Shown in pieces: positions 18,594 to 27,200 of a stretch of 64,000 nt of DNA. Positions within the stretch are counted from its first letter, which is position 1. Each line of letters begins with the position of its first letter. The translations under genes and the position numbers were made by a program. Under the pieces are notes generated by a model. The model did not search any database, was not told the origin of the DNA, and saw only the letters and a list, made by a program, of their open reading frames with translations. The stretch is from Granulicella sp. L56 (GTDB lineage: Bacteria; Acidobacteriota; Terriglobia; Terriglobales; Acidobacteriaceae): positions 62,001-126,000 of the forward strand of contig NZ_LMUS01000004.1 in assembly GCF_009765835.1 (NCBI RefSeq). Reading direction: 5' to 3'.

Positions 18594-21299
18594 ATGCGAG
18601 CTCTCTACCTACAAGGAACGGTCCTCTGCATGGCTTTCGTCACCACCCTCTTTCTATTTTTTGTTCTTACTCCTGCTTGCCTCCTTGCTGCTCCGCTGTC
18701 TTCGCACAGCCAGAACAAGGCTCCTCTCTATCTTGATTCCAGCGCTCCTCTGCAACAGCGTGTCAACGATCTGGTCGGGCGCATGACGCTCGAAGAAAAA
18801 GTCGCACAGATGCAGAACGAAGCGCCGGCAATTCCGCGCCTGCATGTTCCTTCCTATGACTGGTGGAATGAAGGCCTGCACGGCATGGCGCGGTCCGGCT
18901 ATGCCACCGTGTTTCCGCAGGCGATTGGACTGGCTGCGACTTGGGACCCAAAATTAATTGGCAGAGCCTCCGATGTCATCTCAACGGAGGCGCGTGCAAA
19001 GTACAACGAAGCACAGCGCCTGGGAAATCACTCGATCTTTTACGGCCTGACTATCTGGTCGCCGAACATCAACATCGTTCGCGATCCTCGCTGGGGACGC
19101 GGTCAGGAGACCTATGGGGAAGACCCTTTCCTGACGGGTGAGATCGGCAGCGCCTTTGTGCGCGGGCTGCAAGGCAACAATCCCAGATATCTGAAGACGG
19201 TGGCTACAGCCAAGCACTTCGCTGTACATAGTGGGCCGGAGTCGGAGCGGCACAGCTTCGATGCCGCGATCTCTCCCCACGACCTTGAAGACACCTACCT
19301 GCCCGCATTTCGCGAGCTGGTGACGCAGGCACAGGTGGACAGCGTGATGTGCGCGTATAACGCAGTCGATGGCGCACCTGCGTGCGCCAACACCATGCTG
19401 TTGCAACAGAAGCTGAAGCGTGACTGGGGATTCCATGGCTTTGTAGTCTCAGATTGCGCAGCAATCTCGGATGTCAGCGTTGGTCATAAGTATGCTCCGG
19501 ACCTGGAACACGCGGCTGCTGTATCCGTGAAGGCCGGTACCGACCTGAGCTGCGGCAAGGAATATGCGGCGTTGGCGGGGGCGGTGCGCCATCATCTGAT
19601 TCCAGAGTCAGACATCGATACAGCCGTGCGTCGCTTGTTCACGGCGCGGTTTCGGCTCGGCATGTTCGATCCTGCTGCCTCGGTGTCATTCAATCAAATT
19701 CCATTCTCGCAAAATGATTCACCTCAACATGCTCAGTTTGCGCTCGAAGCGGCGCGTGCTTCGTTGGTGCTCCTGAAGAATGACCATCGCATATTGCCGC
19801 TGCGTTCCGATCTGAGAAGCATTGCGGTGATCGGGCCAAATGCCGACACACTGCCAGCGCTCGAGGGCAACTATAACGGCGTGGCCTCGCACCCAGTAAC
19901 TCCGCTGGAGGCTCTGGAGAAGCGAATGCAGGGCCGCGTGCGATACGCGCAGGGATCGCCGTATGTCGATGGTGCCTCCCTGCCTGTACCCGAAACCCTA
20001 TTGACCATAGATGGAGCAGCCACGCACGGTCTGCGTGGAGAGTATTTCTCCGATACAGATTTCAAGAGCGCTCCAGTAGTGACCCGTGTCGATCGCAGAA
20101 TTGACTTCGACTGGAATGGCGCACCACCTGCACCCGGCATCTCGGCCAAAGCGTTTGCCGTTCGCTGGACAGGCATGATGACCGCCCCCGTGCCCGGCAC
20201 GCTCGACATGGGCTTCTCCTTCGCGCATTGCAGCACCTGCGAGGACGCGGAGACGATCAAGGTATGGCTCGACGGCAAGCAGGTGTATGCCTACGATCAC
20301 GCAGCAACGCATGGCAGGCGCGCTCCGGCAACGCCTTTTCAACTGGCGTTTGCCGACACCAGGCCGCATCGTTTGCGCATTGAATACACCCACCAAGCGC
20401 CTCACTTCGGAGCTGGGCTTACTCTGAACTGGAGACCGCCGCTGGACGTGCTGCGCCAGCAAGCGGTTGAGGCTGCGTCCAAGTCAGATGCTGTCGTGCT
20501 GTTTCTGGGACTGAGCCCTGAACTCGAAGGCGAAGAGATGCCGATTGCGGTGACAGGATTTCGCGGAGGAGACCGCACCTCGATTGAGCTGCCGGACGCG
20601 CAGCAGCAACTGGTCTCTGCACTCGCCGCCACGGGCAAGCCGATTGTCATGGTGCTCATGAATGGAAGCGCAATCGCGCTTGGCGAGGCGGCGAAGAAAG
20701 CGGATGCCATTCTCGAAGCGTGGTATCCAGGACAAGCTGGCGGAACGGCGATTGCGGAGACTCTCTTCGGAGAGAACAATCCTTCGGGGCGATTGCCGAT
20801 TACGTTCTATACGAGCACGGCGCAGCTTCCGCCGTTTGATGACTACAGCATGAGCGGCCGAACTTATCGTTACTTCAGCGGCGAACCGCTTTACGGCTTT
20901 GGATATGGGCTCAGCTACACGCGTTTCGGTTACTCCGCAGGCAAGCTTTCTGCCTCGACTGTGCAAGCGGGACAACCGCTCAAAGTGCAGGTAGAGGTGA
21001 AGAATGAGGGTGATCGCGACGGCGCGGAGACGATTGAGGCTTATCTGATTCCTGAGCATTCGGTTGGAGCGCCGCTGCGCGAATTAGTCGGCTTCCAGAA
21101 GACGCAGCTTCGTCGCGGTGAGAGCAAGACGGTGCGGATGACATTGACGCCGCGCGAGTTGAGTCTTGTCTCCGCAGACGGAACGCGAAGCGTGCAGCAG
21201 GGCGAATATAAGCTTTTTGTTGGCGGAGGCCAACCTGAACAATCCAATGGAGTTATGATGCGATTTCGAATTTTGGGCCACTCCGATTTGCAGCCCTGA
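18594..21299 (+). CDS. GH3 beta-xylosidase/beta-glucosidase with PA14 insert
   Basis: A 901-residue glycoside hydrolase family 3 enzyme releasing terminal sugars from oligosaccharides. A signal peptide ends near residue 33. The TIM-barrel contains WSPNINIVRDPRWGRGQETYGEDP, KHFAVHSGPE and the nucleophile Asp287 in VVSDCAAI. The second domain is interrupted by a PA14-like carbohydrate-binding insert (about 480-610, GLRGEYFSDTDFK to LTLNWRPP). A fibronectin-III-like domain closes the protein (FGYGLSYTRF onward). The ATG at 18594 has no Shine-Dalgarno; the ATG at 18630 has AAGGA 12 bases upstream and also gives a good signal peptide, so either may be used. Xylosidase activity is inferred from the GH10 neighbour. 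Confidence 0.92.
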   Translation: MRALYLQGTVLCMAFVTTLFLFFVLTPACLLAAPLSSHSQNKAPLYLDSSAPLQQRVNDLVGRMTLEEKVAQMQNEAPAIPRLHVPSYDWWNEGLHGMARSGYATVFPQAIGLAATWDPKLIGRASDVISTEARAKYNEAQRLGNHSIFYGLTIWSPNINIVRDPRWGRGQETYGEDPFLTGEIGSAFVRGLQGNNPRYLKTVATAKHFAVHSGPESERHSFDAAISPHDLEDTYLPAFRELVTQAQVDSVMCAYNAVDGAPACANTMLLQQKLKRDWGFHGFVVSDCAAISDVSVGHKYAPDLEHAAAVSVKAGTDLSCGKEYAALAGAVRHHLIPESDIDTAVRRLFTARFRLGMFDPAASVSFNQIPFSQNDSPQHAQFALEAARASLVLLKNDHRILPLRSDLRSIAVIGPNADTLPALEGNYNGVASHPVTPLEALEKRMQGRVRYAQGSPYVDGASLPVPETLLTIDGAATHGLRGEYFSDTDFKSAPVVTRVDRRIDFDWNGAPPAPGISAKAFAVRWTGMMTAPVPGTLDMGFSFAHCSTCEDAETIKVWLDGKQVYAYDHAATHGRRAPATPFQLAFADTRPHRLRIEYTHQAPHFGAGLTLNWRPPLDVLRQQAVEAASKSDAVVLFLGLSPELEGEEMPIAVTGFRGGDRTSIELPDAQQQLVSALAATGKPIVMVLMNGSAIALGEAAKKADAILEAWYPGQAGGTAIAETLFGENNPSGRLPITFYTSTAQLPPFDDYSMSGRTYRYFSGEPLYGFGYGLSYTRFGYSAGKLSASTVQAGQPLKVQVEVKNEGDRDGAETIEAYLIPEHSVGAPLRELVGFQKTQLRRGESKTVRMTLTPRELSLVSADGTRSVQQGEYKLFVGGGQPEQSNGVMMRFRILGHSDLQP

Positions 21300-21450
21300 A
21301 CTCGGACTTTTTGGCTGAAAAACCGAGGTATCCCCCACCCCCGGACTAAAGTACCCAAAGTCTTCGAAAGAAAGGACATAGGTCCAGACCTGGTCTTCGA
21401 GTCCGGTTTCGGGAAGGGGGCGTGGGAGGCCGGGGTTTGTCAAGTTTCCG
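21300..21450. repeat. Gap with a possible dispersed repeat (AAAGTCTTCGAA type)
   Basis: No gene seen. At about 21352-21372 the sequence reads CCAAAGTCTTCGAAAGAAAG, and a very similar phrase recurs at 43241-43261. Two copies in one window suggest a small dispersed element. Confidence 0.4.
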
Positions 21451-21864
21451 TTACTTGTTCTGGAGCTGGAGGGTCATTCGGGTGAGGTCCATGAAGTTGC
21501 GACCCTCGATCACTTGGCCGTCGCGGCAGGTGATGAAGGAGGCGCCGGGGAAGGTGGTCTTTTTGCCGGTGGCGGGAAAGCCTAGGCCATCGCCGTTGTG
21601 GATCATCGAGCAGGTCCAACGGATGGCGACGCGGTCTCCCTCGGCGATGAGGTCGTCGATGTCGATGTGGATGTTGGTGAAGGCGCTGTGGAACTGACGG
21701 TGGATGGTTTTGAAGCCTTCCGGGCCGATGAGGACGGAGTCGGCGTCGGGAAAACCGTAGGCTTTGCCCTGCGGGTGGAAGAGTTCGTCGATGGTTGCTT
21801 CGCTGCCTTGATTCCAGACTTCTTCAAACCAGCGTCTTGCGAGGGCCCTGTTTTGCTCTGACAT
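21451..21864 (-). CDS. SnoaL-like ester cyclase family protein
   Basis: A 137-residue alpha+beta barrel protein of the NTF2/SnoaL superfamily. The start MSEQNRALARRWFEEVWNQGSEATIDELFHP is typical of the polyketide-cyclase-like branch, as are AEGDRVAIRWT and the end GQVIEGRNFMDLTRMTLQL. These small proteins isomerise, cyclise or hydrolyse small molecules, but the substrate cannot be told here. It stands alone, tail-to-tail with the GH3 gene. Confidence 0.85.
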   Translation of the reverse strand: MSEQNRALARRWFEEVWNQGSEATIDELFHPQGKAYGFPDADSVLIGPEGFKTIHRQFHSAFTNIHIDIDDLIAEGDRVAIRWTCSMIHNGDGLGFPATGKKTTFPGASFITCRDGQVIEGRNFMDLTRMTLQLQNK

Positions 21865-22120
21865 AGTGACACCTCATGCGGGAAAGATTAGCACGCGGCG
21901 CAGTCGGTGGGATGAGCGTCGTTTGAGTCTTCGCCATGTCCTGCTTAGGGGCGCAGCTTTGGAGGGGTGCGATGGGCGGCCAGATATTCGTTGAGGCTGG
22001 CGTAACCGTAGTTGCTTCGGAAAAGCTCGCTTTGATGAGGGGGATGTGGGCCGTTTGCCATCCACCTGAGCTAATGACAGTGCGAGCTGCGCTTGAGGTC
22101 GCAACCCGCATGTCCTTGAT

Positions 22121-22315
22121 TTACCTACTGCGCCCGGCTCCATTTCGAGCTGGGCGAGTTAGCGTGTAGCTACTGTTTGGCTTTTGGGTAGGGGGTAAAG
22201 TGTGTCCTCGAGGTACAGTAACCTCTGGTCCACGCCCCCCTCTTGGTCCGATAGTTGTATACTCACCGGACCTGGGAGCCGTAGTACCTGGGGGAAGATT
22301 ACTTATTTTAGCCAT
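22121..22315 (-). CDS. YjzC-like small protein
   Basis: A 64-residue protein whose pattern (PPGTTAPRSGEYTTIGPRGGRGPEVTVPRGHTLPPT) matches my recollection of the YjzC family of short proteins: PGTxAPxSGxY, a Gly-rich turn, EVTVxxGxxxPPT. Function of the family is not established. AGGAG lies 9 bases before the ATG at 22315, which supports it as a real gene. It is at the edge of an AT-richer patch, downstream of a 40-residue ORF on the same strand. Confidence 0.7.
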   Translation of the reverse strand: MAKISNLPPGTTAPRSGEYTTIGPRGGRGPEVTVPRGHTLPPTQKPNSSYTLTRPARNGAGRSR

Positions 22316-22368
22316 ACGAATAGTCTCCTAATTCAGCTTGATTATTATTGCCAGTTGATGTTGAATCA

Positions 22369-22388
22369 GGGGCTGAGGTACCAGCCCC
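22369..22388. other. Short GC hairpin between two small ORFs
   Basis: GGGGCTG (22369-22375) pairs with CAGCCCC (22382-22388) over a 6-base loop. It lies 34 bases past the stop of the 40-residue ORF on the minus strand. There is no T-run, so it is either a weak terminator or an RNA-processing or stability element. Confidence 0.45.
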
Positions 22389-22421
22389 CGATGTTAAGGA
22401 GTGCGTCAACACTCCGGGCGA

Positions 22422-22544
22422 CTACTTCTTCGTACACTTGCCAATGGGCCAAGACTTTAACCCATAGGCATAAGCGTCATAGGTAATGCCGTTACGCCAG
22501 TGCTTGAAGTACCGACGAAACGTTACTGCTTCCACATTCTTCAT
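22422..22544 (-). CDS. Hypothetical 40-residue protein
   Basis: A short frame starting MKNVEAVTFRRYFKHWRNG and ending IGKCTKK, basic and aromatic (several Tyr, two Trp). GAGGAG stands 6 bases before the ATG, the best ribosome site in this part of the window, which is the main reason to call it. It is bracketed by hairpins at 22559-22586 (just upstream of its ribosome site) and 22369-22388 (downstream). I do not recognise the family. A DNA- or RNA-binding peptide would fit the composition, but that is inference. Confidence 0.5.
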   Translation of the reverse strand: MKNVEAVTFRRYFKHWRNGITYDAYAYGLKSWPIGKCTKK

Positions 22545-22558
22545 GTGGCCTCCTCAAG

Positions 22559-22586
22559 TGGCAGAAGAGCCGAACCTCTTCTGCCA
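22559..22586. other. Perfect hairpin before the 40-residue ORF
   Basis: An 11-base perfect stem (TGGCAGAAGAG, 22559-22569, with 22576-22586) and a 6-base loop, a few bases upstream of the Shine-Dalgarno of the minus-strand small ORF. It could be a leader structure affecting translation, or the end of an upstream RNA. Confidence 0.5.
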
Positions 22587-22655
22587 TTTGCCGTCCGAAT
22601 AGGCCCGACAAATATTAATCTCCGTGGCTGCATTGGATCGTGAAGCCATAAATAT

Positions 22656-22700
22656 AACGATCGTTGAACATCGTACACACACTTTACATTCTGTGTACGA
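22656..22700 (+). promoter_or_regulatory. Inverted repeats in the promoter of the HTH-ParA gene
   Basis: AACGATCGTT (22656-22665) is a perfect 10-base palindrome. Just after it, TCGTACACA (22671-22679) faces its exact complement at 22692-22700, with centres 21 bases apart, about two helical turns. They lie 20-65 bases before the GTG start of a protein with its own DNA-binding domain, so autoregulation, or a partition-site-like role, is likely. Confidence 0.5.
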
Positions 22701-22719
22701 GTAGCGTAAATTAACTTCT

Positions 22720-23796
22720 GTGAACAAGTCAATGCATAATCCCGAAGCAGACGAGGTTTCACTCCTTGGCGTGTCCGAAATTGCCGACCTACTTGCCGTA
22801 AGCAAGCAGACTGTTAGCAACTGGCGCACGAGAGATGAAGCGTTCCCGAAGCCTATGGCGGATTTGAAGTCCGGCCCCGTTTGGATGCGTAACGAAATTG
22901 TGATCTGGGCTCAAGCAAACGGGCATCGTCTTCAGAAGACTGAAGAGGTTAAGCCCAGCGCCAAAACACCACGAAAAAAAGCCTGCGTTGTGGCCGTAAT
23001 GAACGCAAAGGGTGGCGTAGGTAAATCGACAGTTACCATCAATCTCGGTTGGTACTGCTATTCGCGCTTTCAAAAGAAGGTTCTTCTTGTAGATTTGGAC
23101 CCTCAATTTAATTTGAGCCAGTATGCACTCGGGAGCGACGAATACGAAAAATTAGTGCGCGCCAAAAAGCCAACTATATCCACTATTTTTGCGAATGGGT
23201 CGTCGAAAGTCGGAAAGGAAGCCGTTAATCAGATCAGAGCGTCACGCGCAGGCGGAAAATTGGATCTTATCCCTTCGGATTTGGATTTAGCTTGGGTTAC
23301 GCGGGATGGATATTTCAAAGACGTGATGCTCGACAATTATTTGAAACACACTATTGGCAAAGATAACTACGATCTGATTCTTATAGACTGCCCGCCTACT
23401 GACTCCATGTTGACAGACGCGGCTTATTCAGCAAGCGATTTTTTGTTGATTCCGGTTCGACCAGAATTTCTTCCTGCAATCGGGTTGCCCCTTATAGATC
23501 GATCCCTCCATCGTTTTCGCGAACACAAACCCGATTCGAATGTTCAAGTCGCTGGAATTGTCTTAAATGGGGTTGTTGAGAGTAAACCGGAATATAAACG
23601 ATCTAAGGCTGACATACTTAAAGCTTCAAAAGTTTTTAATTGGCCCATGTTTCAGACCGAGTTAAGCGCCTCTGAGTCATACCCGAAAGGATCTCGATTA
23701 GGTTTACCTATTTTTCTGACGAATCATGCACGGTGGGAAAAAGTAACAAACTTTTCTAGTTTTGCAAAGGAGTTTGCAGAAAGGATATCCCTGTGA
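22720..23796 (+). CDS. HTH-domain ParA-family ATPase
   Basis: A 358-residue fusion. Residues 14-62 form an AlpA/MerR-like helix-turn-helix (GVSEIADLLAVSKQTVSNW, then VWMRNEIVIWA). Residues 88-358 are a ParA/MinD-type ATPase with deviant Walker A KGGVGKST (97-104), VLLVDLDPQFN, and a Walker B-like LILIDCPPTDS. ParA proteins move DNA or protein cargo using ATP-dependent DNA binding; several carry an HTH that represses their own promoter. GTG start at 22720 (an ATG at 22732 is the alternative). The gene is clearly AT-richer than its surroundings, and overlaps the next gene by GTGA. No ParB, replication or phage gene is nearby. Confidence 0.88.
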   Translation: MNKSMHNPEADEVSLLGVSEIADLLAVSKQTVSNWRTRDEAFPKPMADLKSGPVWMRNEIVIWAQANGHRLQKTEEVKPSAKTPRKKACVVAVMNAKGGVGKSTVTINLGWYCYSRFQKKVLLVDLDPQFNLSQYALGSDEYEKLVRAKKPTISTIFANGSSKVGKEAVNQIRASRAGGKLDLIPSDLDLAWVTRDGYFKDVMLDNYLKHTIGKDNYDLILIDCPPTDSMLTDAAYSASDFLLIPVRPEFLPAIGLPLIDRSLHRFREHKPDSNVQVAGIVLNGVVESKPEYKRSKADILKASKVFNWPMFQTELSASESYPKGSRLGLPIFLTNHARWEKVTNFSSFAKEFAERISL

Positions 23797-24203
23797 CGAA
23801 AAAACAGCTAAGTATGCTCCAGCGCCTATCCGATTTGCTTTCGACAAACAGCGTTCGCGATTGGGCTTTTGTGTTGTCCGAGATCGATCCGACAATAACG
23901 GCTGATCGCATTTCCAAAATCAAGACAAAAATTAAAGCTCGTATCCGCGATGAAGAAGGTAAACAGCCAGATAACGGCCTGCACAAATTCGTAAAAACTC
24001 GCGCTAAATTTCCTGCTTCCCAAGAAGATACGGCTATAAGAGAATTCATCTTGCAGGTGCAGAGACCCTCCGAGAAATTTAATCGACCTTCAGGTGAAGA
24101 ATTTTCTAAATGGCTTAACATAATCAGCGCCAAAGAGGGACCAATAGATAAATCCCGGAAAACCACGCCTAAGACTTCCAGCCGAAATGCGAAAAAACGT
24201 TAG
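23793..24203 (+). CDS. Unknown partner protein of the HTH-ParA ATPase
   Basis: A 136-residue, Lys-rich protein starting at a GTG that overlaps the ParA stop by 4 bases, so the two are translated together. The N-terminal 60 residues look helical (QLSMLQRLSDLLSTNSVRDWAFVLSEI); the tail is a basic, Ser/Thr-rich stretch ending RNAKKR, as in proteins that touch nucleic acid. I recognise no family. In ParA systems the second gene usually encodes the centromere-binding or cargo adaptor protein, and that is the best guess. It shares the low GC of its partner. Its last two codons and stop lie inside a hairpin that terminates nrdJ from the other strand. Confidence 0.75.
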   Translation: MTKKQLSMLQRLSDLLSTNSVRDWAFVLSEIDPTITADRISKIKTKIKARIRDEEGKQPDNGLHKFVKTRAKFPASQEDTAIREFILQVQRPSEKFNRPSGEEFSKWLNIISAKEGPIDKSRKTTPKTSSRNAKKR

Positions 24204-24230
24204 GCGCTATAAATGCTAGCGCCTAACGTT
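24190..24230 (-). terminator. Intrinsic terminator of nrdJ overlapping the partner gene's stop
   Basis: A perfect 14-base stem (24196-24209 with 24217-24230) with a 7-base loop. On the minus strand it is followed at once by TTTTTT, so it is a textbook terminator for nrdJ. On the plus strand it has no T-run but contains the last codons of the ParA partner. Confidence 0.85.
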
Positions 24231-24243
24231 GGCAATTCATAAT

Positions 24244-27200
24244 CTAACTGCAGCCTGATGTGCTGCCGCAGCTCATGCAGCGGTAGCAGGAGCCGCTTCT
24301 GGTCATGATGGCTCCGCAGGTGGCGCAGGAGGGTGCGTCGCCCATGTCGTACATCGACTTCATCGCGTCAGCTGCGTGGTAGATGCCGCGGTCTTCTGTG
24401 TTGGGGAAGGCAGACGCAGATCCTCCGGCTTCGCCGAAGGATGACAAAGAAGAGTCGGGGGCGATTCCCTGCTGGGGTGGGGTGGTGGTGTAGAAGCTCT
24501 CCGAGAGATCCTGAGGAGCTTCGGACGAGATGCGGGGGTTCTTCGCTTCGCTCAGAATGACAGCATCTTCATTTGAGGCGGACAGGGACTGGATGACGTT
24601 GCCGGGGCTGTTGACGGTTCCTTCGACGGGGACGCTGCCCTCGGTGTGGGGGGCGAGGCCGGCGAAGAGGTCGAACTGGTGACCGGAGAGGAAGCGGATC
24701 TGGATCCAGCGGAAGATGTAATCCATGATGGACTTGGCGTAGCCGATCTCAGCGTTGCCGGTCCAGCCGCTGGGCTCGAAGCGGGTGTGCGCGAACTTTT
24801 CGCAGAGCACCTTGAGCGGCACGCCGTGCTGGAGCGCAAGCGAGATGGCGGTGGCGAAGCTGTCCATGAGGCCGGAGACGGTGCTTCCCTCTTTGGCCAT
24901 GCGGATGAAGATTTCGCCGGGTTGACCATTTGGATATAGCCCGACGGTGATGTAGCCTTCGTGTCCGGCGAGGCCGAACTTGTGCGTGACCGAGGCGCGC
25001 TCGGCGGGCAGGCGGTGACGGACGGCGCGGGGTGGTGACTGCGCGTCGAGCGAGTCGGAGTTTTGCAGGGCGGCGTCGGTGATGGTCTTGAGCTGGGTCT
25101 CGAGCGCCGTGATGCGTGCCTGAGCAGCGGCCTTGGCAGCGATGACAGCCTCTTCGATTTCGACCGAGCCTGCTGCGGCGGGGGCTACGGCAGTGGTCTG
25201 CTTCTGGGCCTTGCCGTCGCTGGCGGAGACGTTGAGCGGCTGCGAGCCCTTGGAGTTGTCGCGGTAGATGGCTACGGCCTTGAGGCCCTGACGCCAGGCT
25301 TCGAGGTAGGCCTCCGCAATGTCATCGACGGACGCGTCCTGCGGCAGGTTGACGGTCTTCGAGATGGCTCCCGAGAGGAAGGGCTGGGTGGCTGCCATCA
25401 TCTTGATGTGGCCCATGTAGTGGATGCTGCGCGTGCCCTTGGATGGCTTGAAGGAGCAGTCGAAGCAGGCGAGGTGCTCGGGCTTGATGGCGGGAGCGCC
25501 TTCGATGGTGCCGGTCGCGTCGATGTAGCTGACGATGGCGTTGACCTCGGCCTCGTTATAGCCGAGCTTGATGAGCGCCGAGGGGACGGTGTTGTTGACG
25601 ATCTTGATCATGCCGCCGCCGACGAGCTTCTTGTACTTGACGAGGGCGAGGTCGGGCTCGATGCCGGTGGTGTCGCAGTCCATCATGAAGCCGATGGTGC
25701 CGGTGGGGGCGAGGACGGTGACCTGCGAGTTGCGGTAGCCGTGCTTTTCGCCGTGGGCGAGCGCGCCGTCCCAGGCGTGGCGGCTGGCTTCGATGAGCTG
25801 GTCAAGCTGAGGGACGCTGAAAGGCTCGGCGCTGGTCTTCGACTTGCCGATGTTGTTGACCTCGGCGCGGTGCATACGGATGACGTCGAGGAAGGGCTCG
25901 CGGTTGACGTAGAAGCCGGGGCAGGCTCCTCCGGCGATCTCAGCCTGCTGGGTGAGCGGAGTCGCTGCACCGAGGGCGGGGCAGGTCTCGGCGATGCGCG
26001 ACGACTGCCAGTAGGAGTCGCCGCAGAGGATGGCGGTGAGGACGGCGGCGAAGTCGCGGCCGGCGTCGGAGTCGTAGGGCAGGCCGAAGGCCATCAGCAG
26101 CGCGCCGAGGTTGGCGTATCCGAGGCCGAGAGGGCGGTAGTCGTGAGAGTTCTTCGAGATCTGCTCGGTCGGGTAACCGGCGGCGTCGACGATGATCTCC
26201 ATCGCGGTGGTGAGGATGCCGATGGCGTGGCGATAGGCCGGGATGTCGAACTGGCCGCCGGGGGTGAGGAACTTCAGCAGGTTGAAGCTGGCCAGGTTGC
26301 AGGCGGAGTCGTCGAGGAACATGTACTCGCTGCAAGGATTGCTGGCGTTGATGCGTGCGGTGTTCTTGCTGGTGTGCCAGCGATTGATGGTGGTGTCGTA
26401 CTGCATGCCAGGGTCGCCGCACTGCCAGGTGGCTTCGGCGATGTTGTGCATGATGTCGCGGGCACGGTACTCCTTGACCGGCTTGCGCTCTTTGACGGTC
26501 TTGGTGCTGAAGGTGCCGTCGGCTTCGACGGCCTGCATGAACTCGTCGTTGACGCGGACGGAGTTGTTGGCGTTCTGGAAGAAGATGCTGCTATAGGCTT
26601 CGGAGTCGGGGCCGCTGCCATCGTAGCCTGCCTGCACGAGTGTCCAGGCTTTCTTCTCTTCGCTGACCTTGCACTGGATGAAGTCGTTGATGTCGGGATG
26701 GTCGACGTTGAGGATGACCATCTTGGCGGCGCGGCGGGTCTTGCCACCGGACTTGATGACACCGGCGAAGGCATCGAAGCCGCGCATAAAGCTCAAGGGG
26801 CCGCTGGCAGTTCCACCGCCGGAGAGCGTCTCCATGCTGCCACGGATGCTGCTCAGATTCGAGCCTGCGCCCGAGCCCCACTTGAAGAGCATGCCCTCGG
26901 TCTTGGCCAAGGTAAGAATGCTGTCGAGCGAATCGTTCACCGAATTGATGAAGCAGGCCGAGCACTGCGGGCGAGTGTAGCCGGTAACGGAGAACTCGAC
27001 CTTGCCGGTGGTCTGGTTCCAGTGCCAGTTCTGGGCGTCGGAGTTGGGCTCCAACCGGTCGCAGCCTACGTTGAACCAGACGGGCGAGTTGAAGGCCACT
27101 TTCTGATTGAGCAGCAGGTGGGAGAGCTCGGCGAAGAAGGTGTCTGCATCTTCGGACGTGGCGAAGTAGCCGTCGCGGATGCCCCAGTCGCGGATGGACT

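Noticed and set aside
21945-22061. A 38-codon minus-strand ORF (MANGPHPPHQSELFRSNYGY...)
   Set aside because: The ending (YASLNEYLAAHRTPP) looks protein-like, but there is no good ribosome site and no known family. It could be a gene remnant; a translated search would decide.
22202-22486. A 94-codon plus-strand ORF in the accessory patch
   Set aside because: It is antisense to the YjzC-like gene and the 40-residue ORF, both of which have good ribosome sites; no domain is visible.
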